A stretch of DNA of 64,000 bases. Source: Aquimarina sp. MMG016 (lineage in GTDB: Bacteria; Bacteroidota; Bacteroidia; Flavobacteriales; Flavobacteriaceae). The stretch is from the NCBI RefSeq assembly GCF_018100805.1, contig NZ_JAGJEA010000003.1:124001-188000 (forward strand), in the 5' to 3' direction. The translations under genes and the position numbers were made by a program. Each line of letters opens with the position of its first letter. Positions within the stretch are counted from its first letter, which is position 1. The notes under the pieces were generated by a model. It made no database searches. It worked only from the letters and a program-made list of their open reading frames with translations, and was not told where the DNA came from. This document shows positions 37,449 to 45,403 of this stretch, one piece after another.

Positions 37449-37556
37449 TGTAGTTCAATAGTAATTAACATTTTTATATCATCTTATTCCTATAAAAATG
37501 TAACTTAACAAACGTATTTTATACTTATAAGTTAGTAAACCTTAATCAATCATATT

Positions 37557-38003
37557 ATGGAGCATCAGATAAAACAAAAAAGTTGGTTTAGTAGAAACTG
37601 GCCGTGGGTAGTTCCTGTAGGAGGATGTCTAACCTTGATCATTTTGTTCTTTGTTTTTTTAGGATCTGTAATATTTGGAGTTACTAGTCTTATTTCTGGT
37701 TCTGATCCTTATCAAGATGCTTTAGCAAAAGCCCAACAAGATGATTATGTAATCGAAATACTTGGAGAGCCTATTGAGACCAATGGCATTATGCAAGGAA
37801 AAATTTCTATGAAAAATAGTACTGGTAATGCTAATATCTCTATACCTATCAAGGGTCCTGATGGCGAAGCCAAAGTTTATGTTGTAGGAACGAAACAAAA
37901 TGATGAATGGACGTATTCTGAAATGTATGTGATTATTAAAGAGACTGATGAACAAATAGATTTATTAGGATATGAGCAAAATGAAAACACTATCGAAAAC
38001 TAA
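37557..38003 (+). CDS. Coa1-like membrane protein (cytochrome c oxidase assembly factor family)
   Basis: The 148-residue protein has one N-terminal membrane helix (about 13-42) after an aromatic KQKSWFSRNWPWV segment. A Coa1-like extracytoplasmic domain follows (YQDALAKAQQDDYVIEILGEPIETNG...KGPDGEAKVYV). In mitochondria Coa1 aids cytochrome oxidase assembly; bacterial members are mostly uncharacterised. It overlaps the next plus-strand gene by up to 32 bp, so the two are coupled. The pair interrupts the minus-strand biotin cluster. Confidence 0.82.
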   Translation: MEHQIKQKSWFSRNWPWVVPVGGCLTLIILFFVFLGSVIFGVTSLISGSDPYQDALAKAQQDDYVIEILGEPIETNGIMQGKISMKNSTGNANISIPIKGPDGEAKVYVVGTKQNDEWTYSEMYVIIKETDEQIDLLGYEQNENTIEN

Positions 38004-39018
38004 TAGTAATATATTAGTATTTGGGGTACCAGTACTACTAATCGTATCTATGGTTTTGATTACTAAATCAAAATTATTTTCTGCCAATCCCAATACTTTA
38101 TCGATTGCAATAACAATTGACCTACTTTTTACAATACCAATAGTATATTTATTATTGATCAGAAAAAAGAACATTCCTAAAACGACAATAGTTCCTTTCT
38201 TTGTTTTAGGAATTGTTATCGCATCTTATATCATACCAAAGGAACACCAATCCATACTTGATTGGGCTAAAAATTGGGTGTTTCCCATCTTGGAATTGGG
38301 AGTAGTTACTTTTGTGATTTATAAAGTGAGAAAGTCTTTATTAAGATTAAAACAACATACTAAACTGAAACCAGATTTCTTTTCAGCTCTAAAAGAAACT
38401 TGTAATGAGATTTTACCTAAACAAATAGCTATTCTTCTCGCCATGGAATTAGCGGTTTTTTACTATGGATTTGTATATTGGAAAAAGAGAACTATAGCTA
38501 AAAATGAATTTACCTATCACAGAAACAGCGGATCCGTAGGGTTATTGATTGGATTAATTGGAATTATTGGAATCGAAACATATGTATTACACATTTTACT
38601 TCTTAAATGGAACACTATAGCAGCCTGGATTATTACCGGATTGAGTGTGTATTCGGGGATTCAGATTCTTGGTTTTTTGAAATCACTTACCAAAAGACCA
38701 ATTTATATTGAAGATAATATCTTGTATTTGCGATACGGAATTCTGAGTGAAGCCACTATTCCTATTAAAAATATTGAATCTATTGAACTTTCTTCAAAAG
38801 ATCTAGAACTTAATGCTGAAACCAGAAAACTATCTCCTCTTGGAAATCTGGAAAACCATAATGTTATAATTACACTAAAACAAGAAAACACGTTTACAGG
38901 ACTTTATGGAATGAAAAAGTCATTTAAACAACTTGCTTTTTATATTGATAACCATGAAATGTTTAAAACACAACTAGAGGAAATCAAAAGCAAGTTAACC
39001 TCTTTAAAAAGTATCTAA
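37972..39018 (+). CDS. Multi-pass membrane protein of unknown function
   Basis: The 348-residue protein has about six membrane helices, two of them N-terminal, one near 95 and a cluster at 135-235. A C-terminal cytosolic beta-rich domain (YIEDNILYLRYGILSEATIPIKNIESIEL) resembles a bacterial PH-like domain. The family was not recognised. The start may be the ATG at 37972 or 37981; both overlap the Coa1-like gene. Its 3' end overlaps the convergent bioA by 15 bp, so both C-termini are encoded by the same DNA. Confidence 0.8.
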   Translation: MSKMKTLSKTNSNILVFGVPVLLIVSMVLITKSKLFSANPNTLSIAITIDLLFTIPIVYLLLIRKKNIPKTTIVPFFVLGIVIASYIIPKEHQSILDWAKNWVFPILELGVVTFVIYKVRKSLLRLKQHTKLKPDFFSALKETCNEILPKQIAILLAMELAVFYYGFVYWKKRTIAKNEFTYHRNSGSVGLLIGLIGIIGIETYVLHILLLKWNTIAAWIITGLSVYSGIQILGFLKSLTKRPIYIEDNILYLRYGILSEATIPIKNIESIELSSKDLELNAETRKLSPLGNLENHNVIITLKQENTFTGLYGMKKSFKQLAFYIDNHEMFKTQLEEIKSKLTSLKSI

Positions 39019-40269
39019 TAAATCCAAAATAGAATCATAAACTTGATTTAATTGGTCTTCTGTAACCACATAAGGAGCAAGGATATAGATAGTATTGCCC
39101 AGTGGTCTTAGAAAAATACCTTTTTGCATAAAATGATTAAAAATCTCGTATCTTTTTTTACCGTAACGATCCATTTCGACATTAAGATCTAAAGCATAGA
39201 TAATTCCTTTTTGTCGAGTAGTTTTTACTTTAGGGTGATCTTTAATTTTAGTATTAAAACCTTGATGTGATGTTATGATTCTCTGAATATTTTCCTGAAT
39301 CTCTTTGGATTGTAACAATTCTATTCCTGCAATAGCAACGGCACAGGCAATTGGATTTGCAGAATAGGTGTGTGCATGAAAAAAAGCTTTGCCCACAGAG
39401 TCATCTAAGAAAGCATCATAAATTTCTTGCGTACAGCTGGTGATAGCCATAGGAACAAATCCTGCAGTTAAGGCTTTAGACATTGAAATAATATCAGGTT
39501 TTGTTTCTATATATTCAGAAGCAAAATTCTTTCCAGTTTTTCCAAAACCTGTCATTACCTCATCGGCAATAGTAATAATATCATTCCCTTGGCATACTTG
39601 GAGAATTTGATCCAAATATTCAGCTTCAAACATATGCATAGCATTGGCACCTTGCACTAAAGGCTCATATATAAAAGCTGCAACATCATAAGTCGTAATG
39701 ATCTCGAACAACTCTTTCATTACATACTCAAAATTCTCTTTATTTGGAGTTGGAATACGTTGCACGTCAATAAAGAAATCTTCAAAAGGGCCATTATATA
39801 CCGATAATCCCGAAGCTGACATCGCACCAAAGGTATCTCCGTGAAATCCATCTTCGAAAGCAATAATCGTATTTCTTTTTTCGCCTTTATTAAAATGATA
39901 CTGCAGTGCCATTTTAATTCCTACCTCATTAGCCGTAGAACCATTATCAGAGAAAAAGATTTTTTGCTGATTGTCCGGTAAAATATCTATTAACTTCTCT
40001 GATAATTCAATGGCCGGTTTGTGCGTAAACCCTGAAAACACTATCTGATCCAATTGCTGCATCTGTTCCTGTGCTCTTTGCAAAACAAAATCATTACAGT
40101 GCCCATACATTGCTGTATACCAAGATGCTATTCCGTCAATATATTCCTTTCCGTTTTCATCATACAATAATGCGCCTTTTGCTTTAACTATGGGCAAAGC
40201 TTCAGGATGAATTTTATGCTGAGTTAACGGATGCCAAAGGTGTTTTTTATCTCTCTCTTGTAAAGTCAT
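39004..40269 (-). CDS. bioA: Adenosylmethionine-8-amino-7-oxononanoate aminotransferase
   Basis: The 421-residue PLP enzyme converts KAPA to DAPA using SAM as amino donor. It has the BioA opening KHLWHPLTQHK, IASWYTAMYGH, FSDNGSTANEVGIKMALQY, DEVMTGFGKTGK and the PLP lysine in SMSKALTAGFVPM. It is the third gene of bioF-bioD-bioA, with a 62-bp repeat-like gap from bioD. Its end overlaps the convergent membrane-protein gene by 15 bp. Confidence 0.97.
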   Translation of the reverse strand: MTLQERDKKHLWHPLTQHKIHPEALPIVKAKGALLYDENGKEYIDGIASWYTAMYGHCNDFVLQRAQEQMQQLDQIVFSGFTHKPAIELSEKLIDILPDNQQKIFFSDNGSTANEVGIKMALQYHFNKGEKRNTIIAFEDGFHGDTFGAMSASGLSVYNGPFEDFFIDVQRIPTPNKENFEYVMKELFEIITTYDVAAFIYEPLVQGANAMHMFEAEYLDQILQVCQGNDIITIADEVMTGFGKTGKNFASEYIETKPDIISMSKALTAGFVPMAITSCTQEIYDAFLDDSVGKAFFHAHTYSANPIACAVAIAGIELLQSKEIQENIQRIITSHQGFNTKIKDHPKVKTTRQKGIIYALDLNVEMDRYGKKRYEIFNHFMQKGIFLRPLGNTIYILAPYVVTEDQLNQVYDSILDLLDTF

Positions 40270-40276
40270 ATTTATA

Positions 40277-40328
40277 TCATTCTCATTAAAACGAGAAGTT
40301 TTTAGATTCCAGCTTACACCAGAATGAC
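40277..40328. repeat. REP-like nested inverted repeat between bioD and bioA
   Basis: Outer arms TCATTCT (40277-40283) and AGAATGA (40321-40327) enclose TTCTC...GAGAA and ATTCC...GAAT stems. The ATTCCAGCTTAC...GAATGAC layout resembles REP-type palindromes found widely in bacterial intergenic DNA. It fills almost the whole bioD-bioA gap. Confidence 0.5.
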
Positions 40329-40331
40329 AAA

Positions 40332-40973
40332 CTAAATTTGCTCTAATTTCTCTTTAAATAATTCTGCATATTCCTTAACTACCATATTATCAAAATAGGG
40401 CTCATTATCAATTCTTCCGATCACATTACATCCTGACATTTTTACGATAATATCTTCTGTAGTTTTATGTTCTTCTCCACTAAAAATCAAAGAAGGGCTG
40501 AATCCTTTTTCTTGTAAAATCTGCAAGGTCATCAAAGTATGATTAATACTCCCTAGATAATGCCTGGAAACTACCACCACTTTATATTCAGGCCTAATAA
40601 TATCAACTATAGTCTGAGTATCATTTAATGGAACAAGTAATCCGCCTGCTCCTTCGATCACTATATCATTCTTAGTTTTGGGTAACTTTATATTTTTTAA
40701 ATCAATAGTAACCTCATCAATATCGGCAGCCGCATGAGGACTCATTGGCGTTTGTAATGCATAGCTATTGCTATGAAATTTTGATGTAGAATTCGATACT
40801 AATTCTTTTACCTTATCGGTATCAGAATACTCTAAATCCCCAGCTTGAACTGGTTTAAAGTAATCAGCTTGTAATGCTTCAGTGACAATGGCAGAAGCTA
40901 TAGTTTTACCAACATCGGTTCCTATTCCTGTGATAAATATTTTTTTTGATTGTGTCTCGACTTTGCTAGACAT
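40332..40973 (-). CDS. bioD: ATP-dependent dethiobiotin synthetase
   Basis: The 213-residue enzyme closes the ureido ring of dethiobiotin. It carries the P-loop ITGIGTDVGKT near residue 15, KPVQAGDLEYSDTD near 36 and VIEGAGGLLVPLN near 105, all standard BioD motifs. It lies 11 bp downstream of bioF on the same strand. Confidence 0.97.
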   Translation of the reverse strand: MSSKVETQSKKIFITGIGTDVGKTIASAIVTEALQADYFKPVQAGDLEYSDTDKVKELVSNSTSKFHSNSYALQTPMSPHAAADIDEVTIDLKNIKLPKTKNDIVIEGAGGLLVPLNDTQTIVDIIRPEYKVVVVSRHYLGSINHTLMTLQILQEKGFSPSLIFSGEEHKTTEDIIVKMSGCNVIGRIDNEPYFDNMVVKEYAELFKEKLEQI

Positions 40974-40984
40974 GACTTCCTTTT

Positions 40985-42139
40985 TTATTTCGAAACAAAG
41001 GTAGCTAACAACTCTAAAACTTCTGCTATTTCTTCATCTGAATTATAACTATGTAAGCAAAAGCGTAGTCGTTCTTTTCCTAAAGGAACAGTAGGTGAGA
41101 GAATGGGCTTTACATCAAAGTCTTTGTTCTTAATTTCGGCAGCTATTGATTTTACATTTTCGTTACCGCGAATTACACAACAGTGGATTGCAGAATTGCT
41201 ATCTATGAAGAGAGGTTTTAGATTTACTGTTTTTAGCTTTTGCTTAAAAAATTGAATATTACCCTGAAGTTTTTCAATTTCGGATGTGGTTTTAAGTTCA
41301 GTATACATCGATTGTATTGTCGCCAAAGTATGTGGCGGTAATCCTGTAGTATAGATAAAGCTTCTTGCAAAATTAACCAGGTAACTTTTTAAATCTTTTG
41401 ACCCAAAAATCACCGCACCATGGGATCCTAGAGCTTTACCAAAAGTATTAATCCGTGCAAAAACCTCATCTTCTAGTCTTAATTCCTGTAATAAACCAAC
41501 TCCTTTATCTCCAAATACTCCGGTAGCATGAGCTTCATCCACAATTAAATAACACTTATATTCATTACAAAAATCAACAAATGTCTTTAGGTCTGGAGAA
41601 TCACCATCCATAGAGAAAACAGATTCAGTAACAACGAACACTTCCTGTTGACTTTTCGACTCCGATCGAAGTGATAGTAATTTAGTTTTCAATTCTTCTA
41701 TATCGTTGTGAGCAAACTTATACGACTTTGCATTACTCATCTGGATTCCATCTCGAATAGATGCATGTATAAATTCATCGTAAAATATGATATCCCCACG
41801 CTGAGGAACTGATGAAAAGAAACCTATATTGGCATCATATCCTGAATTAAAAATCAATGCGCTCTCTGCATTATGAAACTTCGTCAACATCGCTTCGGTT
41901 TCAATATACAATTGATGGTTTCCTGATAATAATCTAGATCCAGTAGCACCGTTTTGATGTATTTCTTTTTCTACCAATATCTGATGTGCTTTATCAAAAA
42001 GCTTCTTTTCGACGGCAAAACCCAAATAATCATTTGATGAGAAATCTACCAAATCAGTTTGTTTCGGAAGCTTTCGTAATGCATTACTTTCTTCTCTATC
42101 CAGAAGTTTTTTTTGAAGTTTTTTTGGGAGGCCTTCCAT
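40985..42139 (-). CDS. bioF: 8-amino-7-oxononanoate synthase
   Basis: The 384-residue PLP enzyme joins pimeloyl-ACP or -CoA with alanine. It has DFSSNDYLGFA, GATGSRLLSGNH, IVDEAHATGVFG and the PLP lysine in FGKALGSHGA. Residues about 155-165 (LSLRSESKSQQ) form a short polar insertion whose DNA contains a TCGA-type inverted repeat, suggesting a palindromic element inside the coding region. It is the first gene of bioF-bioD-bioA and is divergent from the DUF2975 gene. Confidence 0.96.
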   Translation of the reverse strand: MEGLPKKLQKKLLDREESNALRKLPKQTDLVDFSSNDYLGFAVEKKLFDKAHQILVEKEIHQNGATGSRLLSGNHQLYIETEAMLTKFHNAESALIFNSGYDANIGFFSSVPQRGDIIFYDEFIHASIRDGIQMSNAKSYKFAHNDIEELKTKLLSLRSESKSQQEVFVVTESVFSMDGDSPDLKTFVDFCNEYKCYLIVDEAHATGVFGDKGVGLLQELRLEDEVFARINTFGKALGSHGAVIFGSKDLKSYLVNFARSFIYTTGLPPHTLATIQSMYTELKTTSEIEKLQGNIQFFKQKLKTVNLKPLFIDSNSAIHCCVIRGNENVKSIAAEIKNKDFDVKPILSPTVPLGKERLRFCLHSYNSDEEIAEVLELLATFVSK

Positions 42140-42228
42140 ACTGCTAAAATACGATAAAATGGTACTAATGCACTAGCAATATTGAATTTGAAAAATAGCA
42201 TAAAATATTCTTTTTTGATAAAAAATTA

Positions 42229-42256
42229 TTGAAAAACAGTAATTTTTGTATATTTG
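42229..42256 (+). promoter_or_regulatory. Promoter of the DUF2975-HTH-GNAT operon
   Basis: TTG (42229-42231), a 17-bp spacer and TATATTTG (42249-42256) match the Bacteroidota promoter consensus, 22 bp upstream of the ATG at 42279. The box overlaps an upstream in-frame TTG (42246), which argues against the longer reading of the first gene. Confidence 0.72.
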
Positions 42257-42278
42257 TTATCGTAAAACAATAATAATT

Positions 42279-42800
42279 ATGAAAACGAAACAAGTTTTAA
42301 GTTTAATGAAAATAATATCCTGGATTATATTCATTGGTTTATGTATTAAGCTAGGGGTCATACTTTTTTCAAGCGCCATAAGTCTTTTTGTGGATCAAAA
42401 TGCTGCAGAAAATCTATACTTAGATTTGGATTTATCAAACCTCTATGATTTTTCCATGAAGTATTATATGATCCTTTTATCATTAATAGTTTCAATATTA
42501 GCAATGAAAGCTTATCTATTTTACTTAGTTATCAAAATTTTCAAAAAGATTGATTTCGACGAACCATTTACTATAGTTATAGCTAATTTAATTTCTAGCG
42601 TTAGTTACATTTCATTATGTACAGGTTTATTAGCTCATTTTGCAACACGATATAGTGACTGGCTCTTAAAAAAAGGAGTTATTTTTGATTTAGATTGGGG
42701 AAGCTCAGAATTCCTTTTTATGGCTGGAATTATCTTTATTATCGCATTTATCTTCAAACGAGGTGTTGAAATTCAAACTGAAAACGAATTAACTATATAA
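42279..42800 (+). CDS. DUF2975 family membrane protein
   Basis: I start at the ATG at 42279; the longer TTG reading lies inside the promoter. The 173-residue protein has four membrane helices (about 10-32, 50-75, 90-112, 142-162) and resembles the DUF2975 family. These proteins usually stand beside a YozG-like small HTH regulator, exactly as here (2 bp apart). Their function is unknown; the pair has been likened to membrane-linked regulatory modules. Confidence 0.85.
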   Translation: MKTKQVLSLMKIISWIIFIGLCIKLGVILFSSAISLFVDQNAAENLYLDLDLSNLYDFSMKYYMILLSLIVSILAMKAYLFYLVIKIFKKIDFDEPFTIVIANLISSVSYISLCTGLLAHFATRYSDWLLKKGVIFDLDWGSSEFLFMAGIIFIIAFIFKRGVEIQTENELTI

Positions 42801-42802
42801 TT

Positions 42803-43009
42803 ATGCCAATTGTAGTAAATCTTGATGTAATGTTAGCTAAACGAAAAATGAAAAGTAAAGATCTAGCGGAAAAAATCGGTATAACAACAGCCAATCTTTC
42901 TATACTTAAATCCGGAAAAGCAAAAGCAATACGTTTTTCAACTCTAGAAGCGATCTGCAAAGCTTTAGATTGTCAACCCTCAGATATTTTAGAGTATGTT
43001 AAAGAATAA
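42803..43009 (+). CDS. Small Xre/YozG-type HTH regulator
   Basis: The 68-residue protein is almost entirely one Cro/C1-type helix-turn-helix (LAEKIGITTANLSILKSGKAK) with the C-terminal CKALDCQPSDILEY typical of the YozG group. It follows the DUF2975 gene by 2 bp and overlaps the acetyltransferase gene by 14 bp. It probably autoregulates the operon; no operator was identified. Confidence 0.92.
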   Translation: MPIVVNLDVMLAKRKMKSKDLAEKIGITTANLSILKSGKAKAIRFSTLEAICKALDCQPSDILEYVKE

Positions 43010-43544
43010 TATAAAATACACAACTGCCTTAACTGATAATGAGTTAAGGCAAATTATTGAACTTCAAAAAAATAATCTTCCTACTGCAATTTCAAAAAAA
43101 GAAAAAGAAAAAGAAGGTTTTGTTACTGTACAACACGATTTTGACATTCTAAAAAAAATGAATGATCTGGAACCTCATATTATTGCTAAAGCAGGAAATA
43201 ATATAGTTGGTTATACTTTAAGTATGATAAAAGAATTTAAAAATGATATCGAAGTTCTAAAACCAATGTTTAAAAAAATTGATAATCAACTTGGTCCAGC
43301 TATTTCCTATATTGTAATGGGACAAGTATGTGTAGATAAAAACTATCGTAAACAAGGAATTTTTAGAGGGTTATATTATAAAATGCGAGATGAGTTAAAA
43401 GATAAATACCAATTACTCATTACAGAAGTAGCGGCTGATAATTTACGTTCATTACAAGCTCATTATGCTGTCGGCTTTAAAGATTTACTTATTTATGAAG
43501 CCGATGGAGTCACTTGGCACTTAATACAATGGGATTGGAGGTAA
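42996..43544 (+). CDS. GNAT family N-acetyltransferase
   Basis: The 182-residue protein has a GNAT fold: the central strand YIVMGQVCVDKNYRKQGIFRGLYYKMR contains an RxxGxxR/G-like acetyl-CoA loop (RKQGIF), and LRSLQAHYAVGFK is the typical C-terminal helix-strand. The acceptor substrate is unknown. Its start lies inside the HTH gene, so it is translated with it. Convergent with the di-heme enzyme gene, 7 bp away. Confidence 0.88.
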   Translation: MLKNNIKYTTALTDNELRQIIELQKNNLPTAISKKEKEKEGFVTVQHDFDILKKMNDLEPHIIAKAGNNIVGYTLSMIKEFKNDIEVLKPMFKKIDNQLGPAISYIVMGQVCVDKNYRKQGIFRGLYYKMRDELKDKYQLLITEVAADNLRSLQAHYAVGFKDLLIYEADGVTWHLIQWDWR

Positions 43545-43551
43545 TTTTAGA

Positions 43552-44601
43552 TTAAAACTCTGAAAAGCGACTATCTGCTACAAAATTATCATCTGTCAAG
43601 GTCTTTAGGAAGGCTATGATTTGTTCTTTTTCCAGATCAGTCATCAAAATTCCTAAGGAAGTATCCGTGTTTTTGAAAACTGGATCCAATGTTGGAGAAT
43701 CTACCATTCCATTACTATAATGATCTAAAACATCATTCAAAGTTTTAAGTCTACCATCATGCATATAAGGAAATGTAAGTTCAATATTTCGTAAACTTGG
43801 AACTTTGAATTTATGTAAATCTTCATCCAATCCGGTAACTCGCTTTCTACCTAAGTCATTATATTGAGGATCAACAGACAAACCATTATTACGATACGAC
43901 TGATCTGTAAATAATGTTCCTGCGTGACACGAAGCACATTTAGATTTAAAAAGTTCAAAACCTGCAGCTTCCTGCTCGGTAAATACAGAACCTTCATTTC
44001 TCTCAATTTTATCATACTTAGAATCTGCCGAAACCATCATAATCATAAATTGAGAAAGTGCTTTAAGGATATTTTCAGAATTGATTTTTTGATTCTCAAA
44101 CGCTTCAGAAAACAGCTTTACATATTCAGGTCGTTCTTCTAATTTTTTAATGATACTGCTGAAACTTTCATTCATTTCTACTTCTGCAGTAATGGGTATA
44201 ATAGGCTGCAGATCTAAATGAATAGCAGCTCCATCCCAGGTAAATTCCTTCATAAAAGCCATATTATGTAAAGGCTGAGCATTACGGGTTCCTAATGCTC
44301 CATCTACACCGTGACTCACAATGTGCGTGTGATGGGTAAAAGCAAAATCCTGAATATGACAAAAACCACAGGACACTACTCCATCTGAAGCCAAACGACC
44401 TTCATAAAATAATTTTTTCCCCAGTTCAAAACCTTTTTCGGTTGGGGGATTTAATGAAACGTTATAACTAGGCTCGGGAAAATTAGCAGGAACTGTAAAT
44501 TCTAATTTAGGATTTTCTAGAGTTACTGGGACATAGTCATCCTTTTCAGAACTACAAGCGGTTCCGAAAAGGAAGATTACTATGTATGATAAAAATTTCA
44601 A
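43552..44601 (-). CDS. Di-heme c-type cytochrome of the CcpA/MauG/MbnH family, lipoprotein
   Basis: The 349-residue lipoprotein (lipidated C16 in FGTAC) has two heme-c motifs, C78-x2-C81-H82 (CGFCH) and C222-x2-C225-H226 (CASCH). It carries the family end motif FPYMHDGRLKTLNDVLDHY. Relatives either reduce peroxide (CcpA) or use high-valent heme to oxidise a partner protein (MauG, MbnH). It starts at TTG 11 bp after an MbnP-like gene. Because MbnH oxidises a Trp of MbnP, a partner-modifying role is more attractive here than a peroxidase role. Last gene of the operon starting at 52479. Confidence 0.9.
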   Translation of the reverse strand: MKFLSYIVIFLFGTACSSEKDDYVPVTLENPKLEFTVPANFPEPSYNVSLNPPTEKGFELGKKLFYEGRLASDGVVSCGFCHIQDFAFTHHTHIVSHGVDGALGTRNAQPLHNMAFMKEFTWDGAAIHLDLQPIIPITAEVEMNESFSSIIKKLEERPEYVKLFSEAFENQKINSENILKALSQFMIMMVSADSKYDKIERNEGSVFTEQEAAGFELFKSKCASCHAGTLFTDQSYRNNGLSVDPQYNDLGRKRVTGLDEDLHKFKVPSLRNIELTFPYMHDGRLKTLNDVLDHYSNGMVDSPTLDPVFKNTDTSLGILMTDLEKEQIIAFLKTLTDDNFVADSRFSEF

Positions 44602-44612
44602 TATTATATTAT

Positions 44613-45398
44613 CTAATTTGATACATTGGTAATACTAAACATTGTACTTACATTCTCTGCAATGATCGGCGCATTAACCGGATCTACCTGTACATCACTT
44701 TTTACCTCTAAAGAATGCGTATTTATACTATCAAATATTTTTGCAATATCTGCATTTATACTAACATTAGGAGTAGTCATCTCCTTTATAGATAAAACAC
44801 TTGGCAGATTTATTGTCATTTCTTTATAATTATCTAAATTAGCCCCATGGCTACCTACATGAAGTATAAAATCATTAGATGTCGTACTACCAATAGTATT
44901 ATAAGTCCCTTCAAATTTAAGGAATTTATATCCTGCCGCCCAAGCCCATAACATTCCGTTTTCTTCTGCAGTTGGAATAAAATTAGCCGTTCCTGACTCA
45001 ATTGGATATTTTGATTGATCTACCCCAAAACCAAATCTAATCTTGGTATACTCTTCTTCAGGAATATCAGTCAAAGAAATTTCTTTACTACTTTCTTCAG
45101 CTTCATTAATTAAAAAATAACTATCCGCAACAGGATATTTAAACTCTTCTCCTGTAGATGTAATCAAAACAATATTACTAATGATATATTTTAGTTCTGC
45201 TATAGCATAAGTTTCATTGCTTCCATTAGTATATGATCCTCTTTCTAAATCAATTGTTTTATCTTCAATAGTGTTACTAAAATCAAGTGTAAGCGTTCCA
45301 AATTTTTCAATGTTATCACTTCCTCCATTATTATTATCATCATTTTTACATGATAATACTATTAAAAAAGCCGCTATAATTAATATGATTTTTTTCAT
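44613..45398 (-). CDS. MbnP-like lipoprotein, putative copper-binding partner of the di-heme enzyme
   Basis: The 261-residue lipoprotein (C17 in LIVLSC) matches the MbnP family layout: GTLTLDFSN, AIAELKYIISNI, YFLINEAE and ENGMLWAWAAGYKFLKFEG with W151 and W153. H180 and H184 in FILHVGSHG follow. In methanotrophs MbnP binds copper through a kynurenine made from Trp by MbnH. The equivalent Trp-rich segment and the His pair are present here. It lies 11 bp before the di-heme gene and 5 bp after the propeller gene. Copper binding and kynurenine formation are inference from family. Confidence 0.85.
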   Translation of the reverse strand: MKKIILIIAAFLIVLSCKNDDNNNGGSDNIEKFGTLTLDFSNTIEDKTIDLERGSYTNGSNETYAIAELKYIISNIVLITSTGEEFKYPVADSYFLINEAEESSKEISLTDIPEEEYTKIRFGFGVDQSKYPIESGTANFIPTAEENGMLWAWAAGYKFLKFEGTYNTIGSTTSNDFILHVGSHGANLDNYKEMTINLPSVLSIKEMTTPNVSINADIAKIFDSINTHSLEVKSDVQVDPVNAPIIAENVSTMFSITNVSN

Positions 45399-45403
45399 TT
45401 TTG

